Shown in pieces: positions 21,058 through 32,117 of a stretch of DNA of 64,000 bases (the stretch's first letter is position 1; every line of letters starts with the position of its first letter). The stretch is from Cryptomeria japonica (Eukaryota > Streptophyta > Pinopsida > Cupressales > Cupressaceae). A program made the position numbers and the translations under genes. The notes under the pieces were generated by a model. It ran no database searches, was not told the DNA's origin, and saw only the letters and a list, made by a program, of their open reading frames with translations. The stretch is taken from contig NC_081407.1 in the NCBI RefSeq assembly GCF_030272615.1, positions 268,290,075-268,354,074 on the forward strand, written 5' to 3'.

Positions 21058-22185
21058 TCAAGTGTAGTATTTCTTCAGATGGATGCTGTTAGTTGGTTCA
21101 TTGAGCACATCTCCTTCTGAAGTTGTTAGCTGATAAGCACCTGATCCATAGGCTGATATAATGACATAGGGACCTAACCAATTAGGTTCAAATTTCCCTT
21201 TCTTTTCCCAATCTTGCTGATTTCTAGGATTTTCCTTGAGTACTAGGTCACCAACTTTAAAAATTCGGGAAATGACCTTGTGGTTGTAGCTTCTGCACAT
21301 GCGTTGCTGATATGCTTTGAGACAAGTGTAAGCACGCTAGTGTCTTTCATCTATTAGTTCAAGTTCTTGCAGTCGGTTAACTCGATACTCTTCATATGAG
21401 ATTAAGCCTTTCAAAGAGACTCTGAGAGAGGGAATTTCTACCTCCAGGGGCAAAATAGCTTCCGATCCATATACCAATGAGTATGGTGTAGCTCCTGTAG
21501 GTGTACGGATGCTAGTTCTATATGCCCAAAGTGTTGGATTGAGTTGTACATGCCAATATTTGCCTGCATCATTCATTATTTTCTTTCGGATTTTCAATAT
21601 TGTCTTGTTGGATGCTTTTGCTTGACCATTCCCCTGCGGGTAGTAAGGTTTAGAGAAACGATGTTGTATTTTGAAATTTTCACATAGTTCTCAGACATCT
21701 TGGTTTTTGAAAGGTCGTCCATTATCAGTGATGATGGAACTCAGAATACCATATCTACAGATCAGATAGTTAAGGATGAAAGAGGCAATTTGTTTCCTAG
21801 TCACTGTGGTCATGGGGACTGCTTCTATCCACTTGGTAAAGTATTCTATTGCAGTTATAATGAACTTGTGTCCATTTGAAGATGAAGGATGAATTTTTCC
21901 AACCAAGTCTAGTCCCCACTGACAAAAGGGCCAGGATGTCATGAATGGTTGCAGTTCCTGTGCTGGTGTGTGAATAAGATTGCCATGGATCTGGCATTTA
22001 GGACACTTCTTTGCAAAGTGACAAGAGTCTTTTTCCATTGTCGGCCAGTAATATCCCATTCTTAGAAGCTTTTTAGAAAGAGTAGTCCCACTTGAATGTG
22101 TGCCACATATACCTTCATGAAGCTCGTGTAAAGCGGAGTCAGATTCATTACGATCAAGGCAACGAAGAAGAGTACCATCTAGACC
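21058..22185 (-). pseudogene. Tat-like integrase remnant
   Basis: Integrase of the Gypsy polyprotein, with domains in order. The zinc-binding module is LHELHEGICGTHSSG and CPKCQIHGN (about 21980-22120). The catalytic core has WGLDLVGK with the first Asp and ITDNGRPF with the second. The third catalytic residue is lost: the usual NGQAEA motif reads NGQAKA, Glu to Lys at codon 21616-21618. The C-terminal part (21058-21300) has GDLVLK and FEPNWLGPYVI, typical of the family. At least three in-frame stops are present. Integration by this copy would fail even without the stops. Confidence 0.88.
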
Positions 22186-23061
22186 TCAACGGTACAAAGT
22201 ATCAGCAGTAAGGGTATAACGGGCGGCTTGCTGGATAAAGTTACGTTTTTGGTTTTGGGATAGGTCAGTAGGTAGGATGTTGTTCTTAAGATAATCATAT
22301 ATAGGTCCATATAAAGGAGAATCCAAACCAGTCAAGGCATAGATAACATGGGATTCAGAGTGGTCATAGGCTGGGGAGAACAGTTGCTCTACCAGAAACT
22401 CGTAACGACTCTGTTGCTCTAGAATTTGTAGTAATGAAGCGATAGTAGCCATTGCATCGGCTGCTTTGTTATCCAACCTTGGTATTTGTTTGAAGGTGAT
22501 GTGTACAAAATATTGCTTGAAATCATCCACCATTCACTTGTAGGGTAGCAACTTGTTGTCCTTTGTCTAATAGTCGTTGTTGATTTGATTGATGACTAGT
22601 TGTGAGTCTCCGTAGACCTTTAAATCTGTGATTCTCCATTCTACAACCATTTTGATTCCTATAACCAATGCCTCATATTCAGCTACATTATAGGTGCATG
22701 GAAACATAAGCCTATATGATCTTGGTATAGTGTGTCCTTCAGGAGTGATGAACAGAATGCCAACACCCGAGCCATGTTGTGTGTAGGATCCGTCAACGTA
22801 CAAGGTCCATTGTTTGGTAGAAATAGCAAGAACGTCCCTGTCTGAAAATTCAATCTCCATAGTTTGTTGTCTAGGTAGTGGTGCTTCAGCCAGCTGATCT
22901 GCAATTGCTTTTCCTTTGATAGCTCTTCGTTCTATGTAGTGGATATCAAATTCACTGAGAATCATGACCCATTTAGCCAATCGGCCTGTAAGAGCTACCT
23001 TGATGAGTAGATATTTGAGAGGATCAATTTTTGCAACTAGCTTAATTGTGTGTGCTAGCAT
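22186..23061 (-). pseudogene. Second, archaeal-type RNase H (aRNH) remnant
   Basis: After the regular RNase H there is a linker (HYIERRAIKGKAIADQLAE), then WTLYVDGSYTQHGSGVGILF, YNVAEYEALVIGI, LKVYGDSQLVINQ and the final KQIPRLDNKAADAMA. These are the D, E, D and final D blocks of the archaeal-like RNase H that defines Tat elements. Stops occur between 22534 and 22566, where at least one is TAG in place of a Gln codon, and one stop separates it from RT-RH at about 23065. Confidence 0.87.
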
Positions 23062-23067
23062 ATAATG

Positions 23068-24462
23068 TTAGAATTTTTGAGAGGCAAATACTACAGTTAG
23101 ACAAGCCTTCTCAATGAATGTATAGTTTAATTCATATCTGTTCAATGTCCTGCTGATGTAGTATATAGCTCGTTCCTTGCCTTGTTGATCTTCTTGTGCT
23201 AACAGTGCCCCTAGTGATATATCTATTGTTGAAATGTATAAAATGAGTGGCTTTCCTACTATTGGTGGTAGGTTCATTAGGTATCGTTTGATTTGATAGA
23301 AAGATTCAGCATATTTGGTTTCCCATCTGAATGGTACATTCTTAAGTAGCAAATGATTAAATGGGAGATATTTATCTGCTAGTTGAGTGATGAATTGCCT
23401 GATTGATTGGAGTCGTCCTTGTAGAGATCTGAGCTGATTGATATTCTTTGGTGGTGGCATCTCCATAATGGCTTGTACCTTTGCTGGATCCACTTCAATA
23501 CCCTTAGCTGAAACTATGTAGCCTAGTAACTTGCATGATGTAACCCCGAAGACACACTTCTTAGGGTTGATCCTGACTTGGAATTTGTCCAATCGATCAA
23601 AAATCTTTTCTAAGATGCTGAGGTGTTCTGCTCTGGTGAAGGATTTAGCTAGTAAATCATCCACATAGTCTTCCATGAAGGTATGCATCATGTCATGAAA
23701 GATTGTTGTCATTTCCCATTGATAAGTAGCTCCTGCATTCTTTAAGCCAAAAGGCATAACATTCCAATAGTACGCTCCCCAAGGATAGGTAAACACTGTT
23801 CTATCTTGATCTTCTAGGGCTATCTTTATTTGATTATAGCTTGAAAAACCATCCATTAGTGAGAGCTTTGCATGGCCTACTGTGAGGTCTACAATTATGT
23901 CGATACTGGGAAAAGGAAAGTCATCCTTTGGACAGGCTTTGTTGACATCTCTGAAGTCAGTACATATTCTGATACTGCCATCTAGTTTTGATACTGGTAT
24001 GATGTTGGAAATCCATTCTGCATAGTCGATGGGTCGGATAAATCCGACATCTAATAGTTTCTTTAGTTCAACATTGACCATGAGTGCCACATGTGGATTC
24101 ATCTTTCGTAGTTTTTGCTTAACTGGCTTAGCTCTTGGAGTAATGGACAAGTGATGCATGATTAATTGTGGATCAATTCCAGGCATATCTGCATATGAAC
24201 AAGCAAAGTTGATTTGCTTTTCTTTAATTTTTTTTATAAATTTTGATCTTTCTTCCTCTGTTAGAGAATCTGCCAGGTGTATGTTTTTGGCTGCTTCTGT
24301 AGTACCAATGTTGATTGATTGAGTGGGCTCAATCAATATGGGTGATCGCTCATGATAATGTTCAGGAAGAGTGTCAAGTCTCCCATCTTTAGGTGCCTTA
24401 AAAAGGTTTTCACCCTCAGATGCATCCTTTATTTTTACTTTTTTGTGATCCATAGCTGCCAT
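23068..24462 (-). pseudogene. Tat-like reverse transcriptase and first RNase H
   Basis: 464 codons without a stop, the longest frame of the element. RT blocks: GFIRPIDYAEWISNIIPV, RICTDFRDVNKACPKD, LSLMDGFSSYNQIKI, VMPFGLKNAGATYQ and the active site DYVDDLLAKS (about 23655-23685), followed by FGVTSCKLLGYIVSAKGIEVDP. The first RNase H starts near PLILYISTIDISLGALLAQ and runs to SQKF at the stop. RT catalytic residues are intact. The N-terminal 100 residues belong to the linker that follows the G-patch region. Confidence 0.92.
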
Positions 24463-25999
24463 TGACTGGTTTTCAGCAATAGATCCCTTATTTGGTTTAT
24501 TTTTGCGACTGAGAGACTTGGCACTCCCTTGGTTGTAGACATTGTTACTTTGTTTACTGGTAGAGTCTGTTTTAGGGTTAATGACACATAAGTAATGGAT
24601 AATGGATTCATCATTTAGGAAAATTGGTATATCATGAGTTTTAGGTTTGTCCCAGTCTATGAGGTCCGGAAAGACAAGTGGTAAGGAATCATTTGGTGGA
24701 TCAAGTTCTACTGCTGTAAGTGTCAGGATAGAGGTTTCATCATGATTGGTTTGGGTGTTAAAGAAGTCAAGGACTCCGTCGAGGTTTTTGATGGTATCAT
24801 CTTCCTTATAGACTTGTTCATAGTAACGTTGCTCGTTTTCCTTAGCGTCATAGATGTTTTGTGGACCAAATTCAAGGGTTCTATATTCTGTGCTACGTGC
24901 TTCTTGAGAAATGGGTGTATGACTGCTATTTTTAGCAACATCCTCAGTAATATTAGAATAGCTACCCCATTCATATTCATTGGAATCAGTCTCAGAGGTA
25001 TCATCCCAGATTCTATTAGTGATATGAACTGGTATGTTATATGGTGAGAATAGGTCTTTGATGATTGATACAAGTTTGATAGTTTTCTTTGATTCTGTGT
25101 CAGATCCTGCTTCTACCTTTTGTATTTGTTCATATACTGTCCCTCCTTGGGGAGGAATGATGTTATCAGGAGATGATTCTGCTTTGTCAGATATTGGTTC
25201 TTGAATATGATCTACTTCTGTAGATGTTGTCCTCTTGTGAATGATGGCCTCCCCTTGATGTTGCTTCCTTTCTTGATGTTCACGTTCCTTACGGATTATC
25301 TCTGCTGACTCAAATAGTGCTTCTTGCTAGGATTCTTCTTTGTACTTCTTCTTTGCTTTCCACTGAGGTTTTTGATATTTGCATGGTACCTTCTTTGGTA
25401 GTAGAGAGAGTTCAAAGCCCAATCCCTTTTTGTCTTTACTGAATTGTGAAGGAGGATCCAATGGTTCTGTGACGCCTTCCAGACGCTTACCAATAGGTCC
25501 TTTGCCATTGTATCCCATTTGCTGCATGATTAAGTAGCCTTTTCCATATAAGTGTGTGGGTATAGCTACTTCTGCAGTAGCTGCTCTGTCTTCTTCCTCA
25601 TCTTTGTATAGCCAACTGAGGATATCCTTTTCCTCGGATTCATGTGCTAAAGTGCCGAGTTGAATGAATGTGCCATCGAACTTGGTGATGGGCTGAGTTT
25701 CTTGATGTGTTGATACTATAGGTAATCCATGAGATCTAGGTGATGTGGGTAAGTTAGCCAAACACATGGGTTCCAAAGAGTTTCCCCCATGCCTTGTTCT
25801 TTGATTTTCATTTTCTGCTTGAAATCTCTAGGTAATGATTTAGACTTTTCTTGTTGATGATCTGGTGCTGAGGAATTCTGTTTCTCTCTATTATGTGGAA
25901 CCAAACTGCCTTGGGCTGCCCCCATTGCAGTACAATGTTGAAATGGATTGTGATCAACAGATATAGAAACCTCTTGCCCATTATAGGGGAATTTGACAC
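24463..25999 (-). pseudogene. Pol linker with a G-patch domain
   Basis: Between protease and RT lies about 500 codons of mostly acidic, low-complexity linker. Within 25327-25776 the sequence GYLIMQQMGYNGKGPIGKRL is a G-patch (a glycine-rich RNA-binding helper motif), with a second Gly cluster KKGLGF about 25 residues on. G-patches downstream of a retroviral-type protease are known from betaretroviruses and occur in some plant Gypsy polyproteins. A TAG stop follows at 25327-25329, after which the same frame appears to continue to RT. Confidence 0.65.
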
Positions 26000-26039
26000 A
26001 CTAGTGATACGTAGAAGGCACTGCTTGCATTTTATGTAT

Positions 26040-26574
26040 CTAGGGTCGACCTAATAAGATATTGTATGTGAGGTCTATGTCTAAGACCTGGCACATAGTA
26101 TCTCTTTGTATCGGTCCGACTTGAATCAGCAACACCACTGTTCCTTTAGAGGATCTTTCCTCATCATCATATGCCCTTATAGTAATCTTTTTGCGTGGAT
26201 CAATGGATTCCTCCAAGAAGCCTAATGCACGGATGAGTTTTAAGGTACATATATTAAGTCCAGCTCCTCCATCTATTAGTACTCGTTTTACTTGGTGTTT
26301 ATAGACTATGACTTCAATATGGAGAGGAGTATTATGTGGATGACTCAATGATATATTATCATGCTCAGAAAAAGTGAGATTATGAGGCCCTGCCATATGA
26401 GTGACCATGGCTTGGAATTTGTCAGCATCTAGATCTTGAGGTACATTCATTTCTAATAGCGCTTGTTCTAATATGTCTTTGTGTTTTGGCGAAAGTTTCA
26501 GCAACTCTAGTATAGATATTTGAGTAGGAGTTTTGCGTAGTTGGCTGACTAAATCATATTGAATTTTGGGTATG
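26040..26574 (-). pseudogene. Tat-like aspartic protease
   Basis: Polyprotein protease. An N-terminal lead (YDLVSQLRKTPTQISILELL) typical of the Tat gag-protease junction is followed by VKRVLIDGGAGLNICTLKLI, the active-site loop in the Asp-Gly-Gly form seen in this group, then VLDIDLTYNILLGRP at 26040. The upstream end is cut by a retroposon insertion at 26575-27196, so gag and protease are no longer joined. Confidence 0.8.
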
Positions 26575-27196
26575 GTGTTTGTTGTTTTGATTAAGTAAAA
26601 ACAGGTATTTGAAAGGTACCCAAACCTTTTACAAAGCAGGAGAACATGAAAGCATAAAAAAGTGCCTGATCACTTCAAAAAGTCAAAATGAACCCACCGG
26701 ATGGGTACAACTTAAAACATCATTACCTAATTACATAAAACTCAGAACAGACAGCAACAGGAAAGCAAAAGACAACAAAGAGACAGAACCAAGGACAACT
26801 ACTGGAACTAAATACTATTCAGGATCTCCTCAATGTGAACAACCATTTGTTTCATGTTGTTTGCCGAGGTCTTCATATCCTCCAGCTCACGACCTTCGAT
26901 GTCGACCTTATTCTTTGTGTTGGCTTTGGTCCTCCTTTCATGACCCTTCTTGTTCACCTACTCTTTATCACCTTCCTTCTCTGCATTGTTCTCGTACCTG
27001 TTGATAAAGATGTTCATATTGTCCATTGAAGATTTAAGAATTTGGAAATTTTGATCAGCAATCTGCTTGACATTGTGCTCCAGCTTGTCAATTCTGCTGC
27101 CAAAATCTTTCAGTTTGTTGTCCATTTCCTTTCTATCTCCCATCTCATTGACCTTTTTCTCCGTGGCTAAGATTTTATCGTACAGTGTTTGTTGTT
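26575..27196 (-). mobile_element. Short coiled-coil retroposon B, inserted between gag and protease
   Basis: The insert (26587-27184) is flanked by a perfect 12-base duplication GTGTTTGTTGTT (26575-26586 and 27185-27196). On the minus strand it encodes a coiled-coil peptide (MDNKLKDFGSRIDKLEHNVK), a basic segment and a second helical block ending EEILNSI, then a 3' UTR ending GGGTACCTTTCAAATACCTG and TTACTTAATCAA. It shares architecture and tail with the insert at 34038-34562. The long target duplication and 5' truncation indicate LINE-type retroposition. The family is not recognised. Confidence 0.7.
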
Positions 27197-29130
27197 GATG
27201 TATGTCCCTTTAAGACATATTTTTGAGCTTTGGTTGTTACGTTGACAGATTCATGATCACGTTGATCTCGGATTGTGATGACGTTTACATGATTGTCTAC
27301 AACTGATATATGATTGATGGTGTTATTGTAGATGTGATTAATACGAGCCCCATGTGTATCATTTGAGGTTGAAGCTCCATCTTTATTGTAGTTTGGAAGA
27401 GGATTCTTAAAGGTTCCATGGTCACCATTTGTCTTGAGACCATCCACCGTTAAATCACCTCTATCAATCATGTCTGGCACAATGTTTTTCAGTCTCATGC
27501 AATCATTTGTTTGATGACCTTTGTTGCGATGAAAATCACAAAAGTGCGAGTCATTCCACCAAGGTGGTTTGATTTGTGGTTCATAGTTGTTGATTGCTGG
27601 TAAAGAGATAATTTTGTTTGCCAAGAGTTCTCTGAATGCTGACTCTAGTGATTGTCCCAGTGGTGTGTAGACACGTTTTTGAAAATTGTTGGTGTTACCT
27701 CGTGAATTGTTATTAGGTCCTCGATTTGTGTGATTGTTTTGAGCATTGTTGGTGTTGTTGGTGTTGGGTTGACCTTGATTGGTATTCGGTGCGTAAGTAT
27801 TAGTGTCTGGGTTAGCACCTTTGGGATTCTTTGTAGTTTGAGGATTTCCTGATAATGCGAGCACGTGCTGCTTAGATTTTGGATCATGTGATTCATTATC
27901 TCCTTCGTTTCCATTGTTTTTGTTTCTGGTCCAAAATCTGGATTTGTCCAAGTTGTTGTTGTTTTGGTTATTGTAATTTGATGAACTTCTTCCTTCTTTG
28001 AAGAATTTTAGCATTCCTTTCTTGACGCATGCTTCTTCTACTTGAATGCCATTCTCAATCAATTTAGTGAAAGATGGTATGCATTGGAGTTTGAGCCTGT
28101 AACTCATCTCACCATTCAAGTTGTCGATGAAAATTTCCATTTTCTCTTTTTCAAGGATATCTCGAGGATATCGTGAAACCATACGCCGCCAACGTTGAAG
28201 GAATACCATGAATGTTTCATTGTTTTTCTGTTTGGTGTTACAGACGTCTAGCATGGTGATAGCATGTTGAATGTTATAGGAATATTGAGTTATGAATTTG
28301 TTGACTAGTTCATCAAATGATCTGACATGAGGTGTGATTTTGGATAACCATTCCATTGTTTGTCCTCCTAAGCTTCTTGGGAATAACCTCATCAAATAGG
28401 TGTCATCATGAGAAAATTCAAGACTCATGGTGTAGAATTATCGAACATGATCACGGGGATTGCTTTTCCCATCGTACTTGTCAAATTTAGGAACGTCAGA
28501 GTTTGGAGAAAAAGGCACCATGTTCAATCTTCTGTCAAATGGATAAGGACAAATTTCATTTAATGAATACCGTACTGTTGTCCCTTATTGCATGTCTTGC
28601 ATTTGTATTTGTAACATTTGCATTTGTTGAGTAAGGGAAATCAAAGGCGCATTATTTTGTTGAGGGAATATTTCTTCCCTTGCATTAATCCTAGGTTGAA
28701 ATGGTATATGGAATGACATGTTTTTCTCGGGGATGTGTTGCTCAGGGATGTTTTGTCCTGGTGTATTTTGTTCAGGTATGTTTTGCTCGGGGATGTCTTG
28801 CTTAGGGTCACATGCTTCTCCTTCTCATTGCCATTCTTGATATTCTTAATGTTGAGATTTTGTTCTAAATATGTTCGTGTCAAAGTCTTCAAGAAGTTTA
28901 ACCCCTTTGCTTGTGAGCATGAGCGGGTATTTTTCCTTGTCATTTTCCATGAGTCTTTCCACAAGTTTTTGAAATGAAGCACTTTCTTGACATTCTTGAA
29001 GAAGTTCTTCAGAAATTTCAGCGTCCTTTAGATTCAGATGCTCGAAAGGATTTGATATTCTCTGATTCATGCTGGACTCTGATTGCATTTCACTTTGTTT
29101 GTTTTGTTGAGAGTGTGTAACAATAGGCAT
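27197..29130 (-). pseudogene. Tat-like gag remnant
   Basis: Starts at ATG 29130 (MPIVTHSQQNKQ). The N-terminal region has EELLQECQESASFQKLVERL. The retrotransposon gag domain follows: KFDKYDGKSNPRDHVR, a TAA stop at about 28439, MRLFPRSLGGQTMEWL, FITQYSYNIQHAI, FMVFLQRWRRMVSRYP. An Asn-rich linker (27640-27990) leads to FCDFHRNKGHQTNDC at about 27494-27550, the CX2HX4HX4C knuckle typical of Tat. A second stop-rich zone lies at 28430-28640. The C-terminus is cut by the retroposon at 27196. Confidence 0.85.
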
Positions 29131-29523
29131 CTAGTAGAAGCTTTCTATGACAAAAGGAATGAACTCTTCTTTAATGTTTTGTTCAGGAGTTGTTGGTTCA
29201 AATCGAGGGATGTTGTAAGTGGTGCACTCATCGGGAAAGAATGCTAGATTGATCTTTCCTCCACGATTTATTAGTTGGCTGAATGCAGATTTTTGACAGA
29301 ATGCTCTAGTCTTCAAAGGTTCCTTGTCAAATTCGTTTGACTTGTTCTGAATATATAATCGTACATGACGAAGGAATGTTTGATGAGATATGAAGAGTTG
29401 ATGATTGATGTATAAAAAATTATTTCTTTTGGCAAGTTTTGAAGAACTCGGTTGCTGTTTCTTCAACTTAGTGTTACGATAAATATTCTTTCTTCTCAGA
29501 ATATGAGGATTAGTCATGCACAA
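29131..29523 (-). CDS. ORF1 upstream of gag (Tat-like element)
   Basis: About 130 codons, open, ending FVIESFY with a TAG that directly abuts the gag ATG in the same frame. Strongly basic N-terminus (NPHILRRKNIYRNTKLKKQQ), then a block shared with the old element: LYINHQ, SHQTFLRHVRLY, NKSNEFDKEPLKTRAF, INRGGKINLAFFP. It also lacks an early ATG; the frame is open from about 29560, so the true start is uncertain. An extra ORF before gag is known from Ogre and other Tat elements. Function unknown. The homologous frame in the old element is at 33637-34029. Confidence 0.65.
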   Translation of the reverse strand: MCMTNPHILRRKNIYRNTKLKKQQPSSSKLAKRNNFLYINHQLFISHQTFLRHVRLYIQNKSNEFDKEPLKTRAFCQKSAFSQLINRGGKINLAFFPDECTTYNIPRFEPTTPEQNIKEEFIPFVIESFY

Positions 29524-29984
29524 GCGATCAATGGTATCCTTTGAGTTGTTTTGGATTCAGTTTATCTTGTTTTGGAAACTTAAGTTTTACTTTATCAAAG
29601 TGAAGGTTTAGATGCCCCCTCACGACAAAGTGCGTCAAATGATATGGAATAGAGCTTTCTCGATATGGAAACTCGATTTGACAACTTGGAGTTTTAAACA
29701 AGTGTGTTTTGGGGTAAAAAATCCGTGAGATAAAAAGGACCTATTTGCCACTTGTGATGATGCTTCCTGATTTTGATAGGATAGATATGTTTATCATGCA
29801 ACCAATTTTTAGATGTTGGACAACTTTTGTTTGATGGGAAACTTGCTTTGGATATAGCTTTTTATACTCTGTTTTTGGTATTTTGATTTGACAAAGTTCA
29901 GGCGGATGAAAGGAGGTTTCTGAAAATGTTTTCAAAATTTTCCAAATTTACCTCTGTTTTGCCCCCTGTTTTTTTGGTTTTGAC

Positions 29985-30370
29985 CACGCGCTAAGACAGA
30001 GACTCTATGCGCTACAAAATTTTCTTAAAGTGCTAAGGAAAAGACCCCACGCGCTATGCTACCTCGATCTACGTGCTAACTGCTACTGATAGTTAATTTT
30101 GTTTCAGCTTTGGTTTCAAAATATCATGTGCGAATATGAGCCACTGACGTGCTAATGTTTATACTCTACACGCTAAAGGTTGACTTCCATGTGCTAAGCT
30201 GATGCTTCAACGCGCTAAGATGTTTTCAGAATGCGCTAACTGTTACTGCTGATTTTAAATTTCGGTGAAGCATCACTGTTAATACTTTATGCACTAAGGA
30301 TAAGGTTTGATGTGCTAAAATATGGTTGCCATGCGCTAAGATGTTTCTCTTACGTGCTAAATTGCCCTGA
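29985..30370 (-). repeat. Leader motif array 1, consensus (plus) ATGCGCTAA
   Basis: About 16 occurrences of TGCGCTA, ACGCGCTAA, CGTGCTAA and similar forms at irregular spacing. Read on the element's sense strand this is TTAGCGCAT, the complement of the array at 16700-17170. The homologous leader of the old element (34600-35040) has no such array. Confidence 0.8.
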
Positions 30371-31769
30371 CTTGATTGTTTTATGCAATTTTTGGTGTTT
30401 TACCTTAAGTTTTTAATGCTGATAGATGATTTTTTGAAGTAACCAATGAAAGCACAACACCAAAGAGACAACCGTTTTGCCTAATCTAAACAATAAGTGT
30501 ATGTTTGGCAAGGATGTGTTCAAATCCCCAATGTTTCAACAGGTTTAGATACAACATGCATTTCAAAAAGACTCTTTATTCAAAGGTCATAAGCAATATC
30601 ATAGCCCACTAGTCTCGATACTCCATCAGCTCAAATAGCCATGTCATTTCCTAGAGGGCGCCCATTTTTTTGCCTTTTTCTAGAAATTAACTCAAAGTGA
30701 ATTGCTTCACAATTGAGTAGTTATCTTGGGAGATATATGGTGAGTGATCTTGGACGCAGATTCTTCCCCACCCTTGCACTATGATATTAAAAATGTTTGG
30801 TTACTGACTCGGCTCAAAGTTTCTATGCTAAGGTTCGTAATCAAGCTTCCTATTTGGCCGTTAGTGATAAAATCCCTCAGGAGGCTTCCCAACCTTTAGA
30901 ACAAAGGCTTTACGTATCTCAAGGATATTGGGGGAAGGCTAATCGCCGCACGCAACCGTTGAAAAGGACTTTCGTCGCTTTCCACATTTAATTATAATGG
31001 GTTGGAACACTTGGCTTCAAAGCTGTTTCCCACTTAGGTCGTTCCCTTCACACCGGCCAAAAATGGCTTTAAGAGTTTTTCAACCCCTCGGGAAGGCAGG
31101 CTCTCTAAAGGATTTAAATGCTGTATGACTGAAAGCGTAAGAGTAGTTTGGCTTTTTGATCACCCAGTTAAAGGGAGAGCAAATACCTTCTACTTTCGAG
31201 ACAAGGAAAACAAGGTTCTTTTTACCTTTCAAGTCAATGATTTTCTAAGATCTATATGGAGATGTTGCTCCATGAAAAACATGTTGTTCCTTTTATTTCC
31301 TTCACAACAATGATTTTCTAACTTAGGAAAAGAATTTGGTCAACAAAAGAAATCAATCAAAAGGGGAAGATCTTCCCTCTTTGATTTGCGAACAAAAATT
31401 TAAAGTGTGGTTCTTTTTCCTTGTAAAAAAATTAAAATTGATCCTTTTATGCACCAAAGGATGGTGAGGTTCTTTTTAGTCCTTGCTTGCAAAAATAAAA
31501 GATTGTTTTGTGGTTCTTTTTATAGCCCAAAATAAGGTGCGTTCAATTTTATCCAACTAGAATTAAAAAGACTCTAAATTTTAACTAACTTAACTAAGTT
31601 AGTAAAAATTTAAACTGCTTGTAATTCTACAAATAAAACTAAGTTCCACCTGCAAGAAATTGTCAAAATCCTGCAAAATATCAATTAGACAGTTAGAAAA
31701 ATCTTGGATTTTGTGGACTTCTACAAGTCTAAATTTAAGTTCGGTTATAATTTTATTTTTGTTTTCCCT

Positions 31770-32035
31770 CTGCGATGCACTACAAAACAGACTACATGCG
31801 CTACAGTATGACTGTGAAGCGCTATCAGACAGACCCAATGCACTAAGCTGTTTTCCGGATGCGTTGCTCTGTTTTTCTTCCACGCCGAAACCTACAGGAA
31901 AAGATTAGTGATGGTGATGCACTAAGTTAAGGACTTCACACGCTAGAGTGTAAACCTCACACGCTAAACAATGTACGGGATGCGCTAGAATGTTGACTAG
32001 ATGCGCTAAGGGATGTTCCCCACATGCTGATTCCT
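31770..32035 (-). repeat. Leader motif array 2, consensus (plus) ATGCGCTAA
   Basis: About 12 further copies close to the primer site, in the same orientation as array 1 and opposite to the array near the 3' LTR. Confidence 0.78.
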
Positions 32036-32095
32036 GTTTCCCGCGTACCTGCAAAAGTGTTTATTTTTGAAAACCGATTTGATTAATGGGGTAGA

Positions 32096-32113
32096 GCCCC
32101 ACGGTGGGCGCCA
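32096..32113 (-). promoter_or_regulatory. Primer binding site, tRNA-Lys type
   Basis: The minus strand reads TGGCGCCCACCGTGGGGC, four bases inside the LTR end (32118). It resembles sites complementary to the 3' end of tRNA-Lys. The exact tRNA should be confirmed against a plant tRNA set. Confidence 0.8.
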
Positions 32114-32117
32114 GAAA

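Larger units (their letters stand above)
29524..32095 (-). other. Long 5' leader of the Tat-like element
   Basis: About 2.6 kb between primer site and ORF1 without a credible gene. The part 30480-31560 aligns with the leader of the old element at 35040-36200, with shared blocks such as GACTCTTTATTCAA and CATAGCCCACTAGTCTC. Two zones (29985-30370 and 31770-32035) carry a dispersed GCGCTA motif. A plus-strand frame at 30797-30991 is not preserved in the old copy and is rejected. Confidence 0.65.

Noticed and set aside
26587-27143. Coiled-coil frame taken as the gag C-terminus
   Set aside because: It lies inside an insert bounded by a perfect 12-base duplication, so it belongs to the retroposon, not to gag.
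30797-30991. 64-codon plus-strand frame in the Tat-like leader
   Set aside because: The aligned leader of the old element (about 35330-35480) does not keep the frame.
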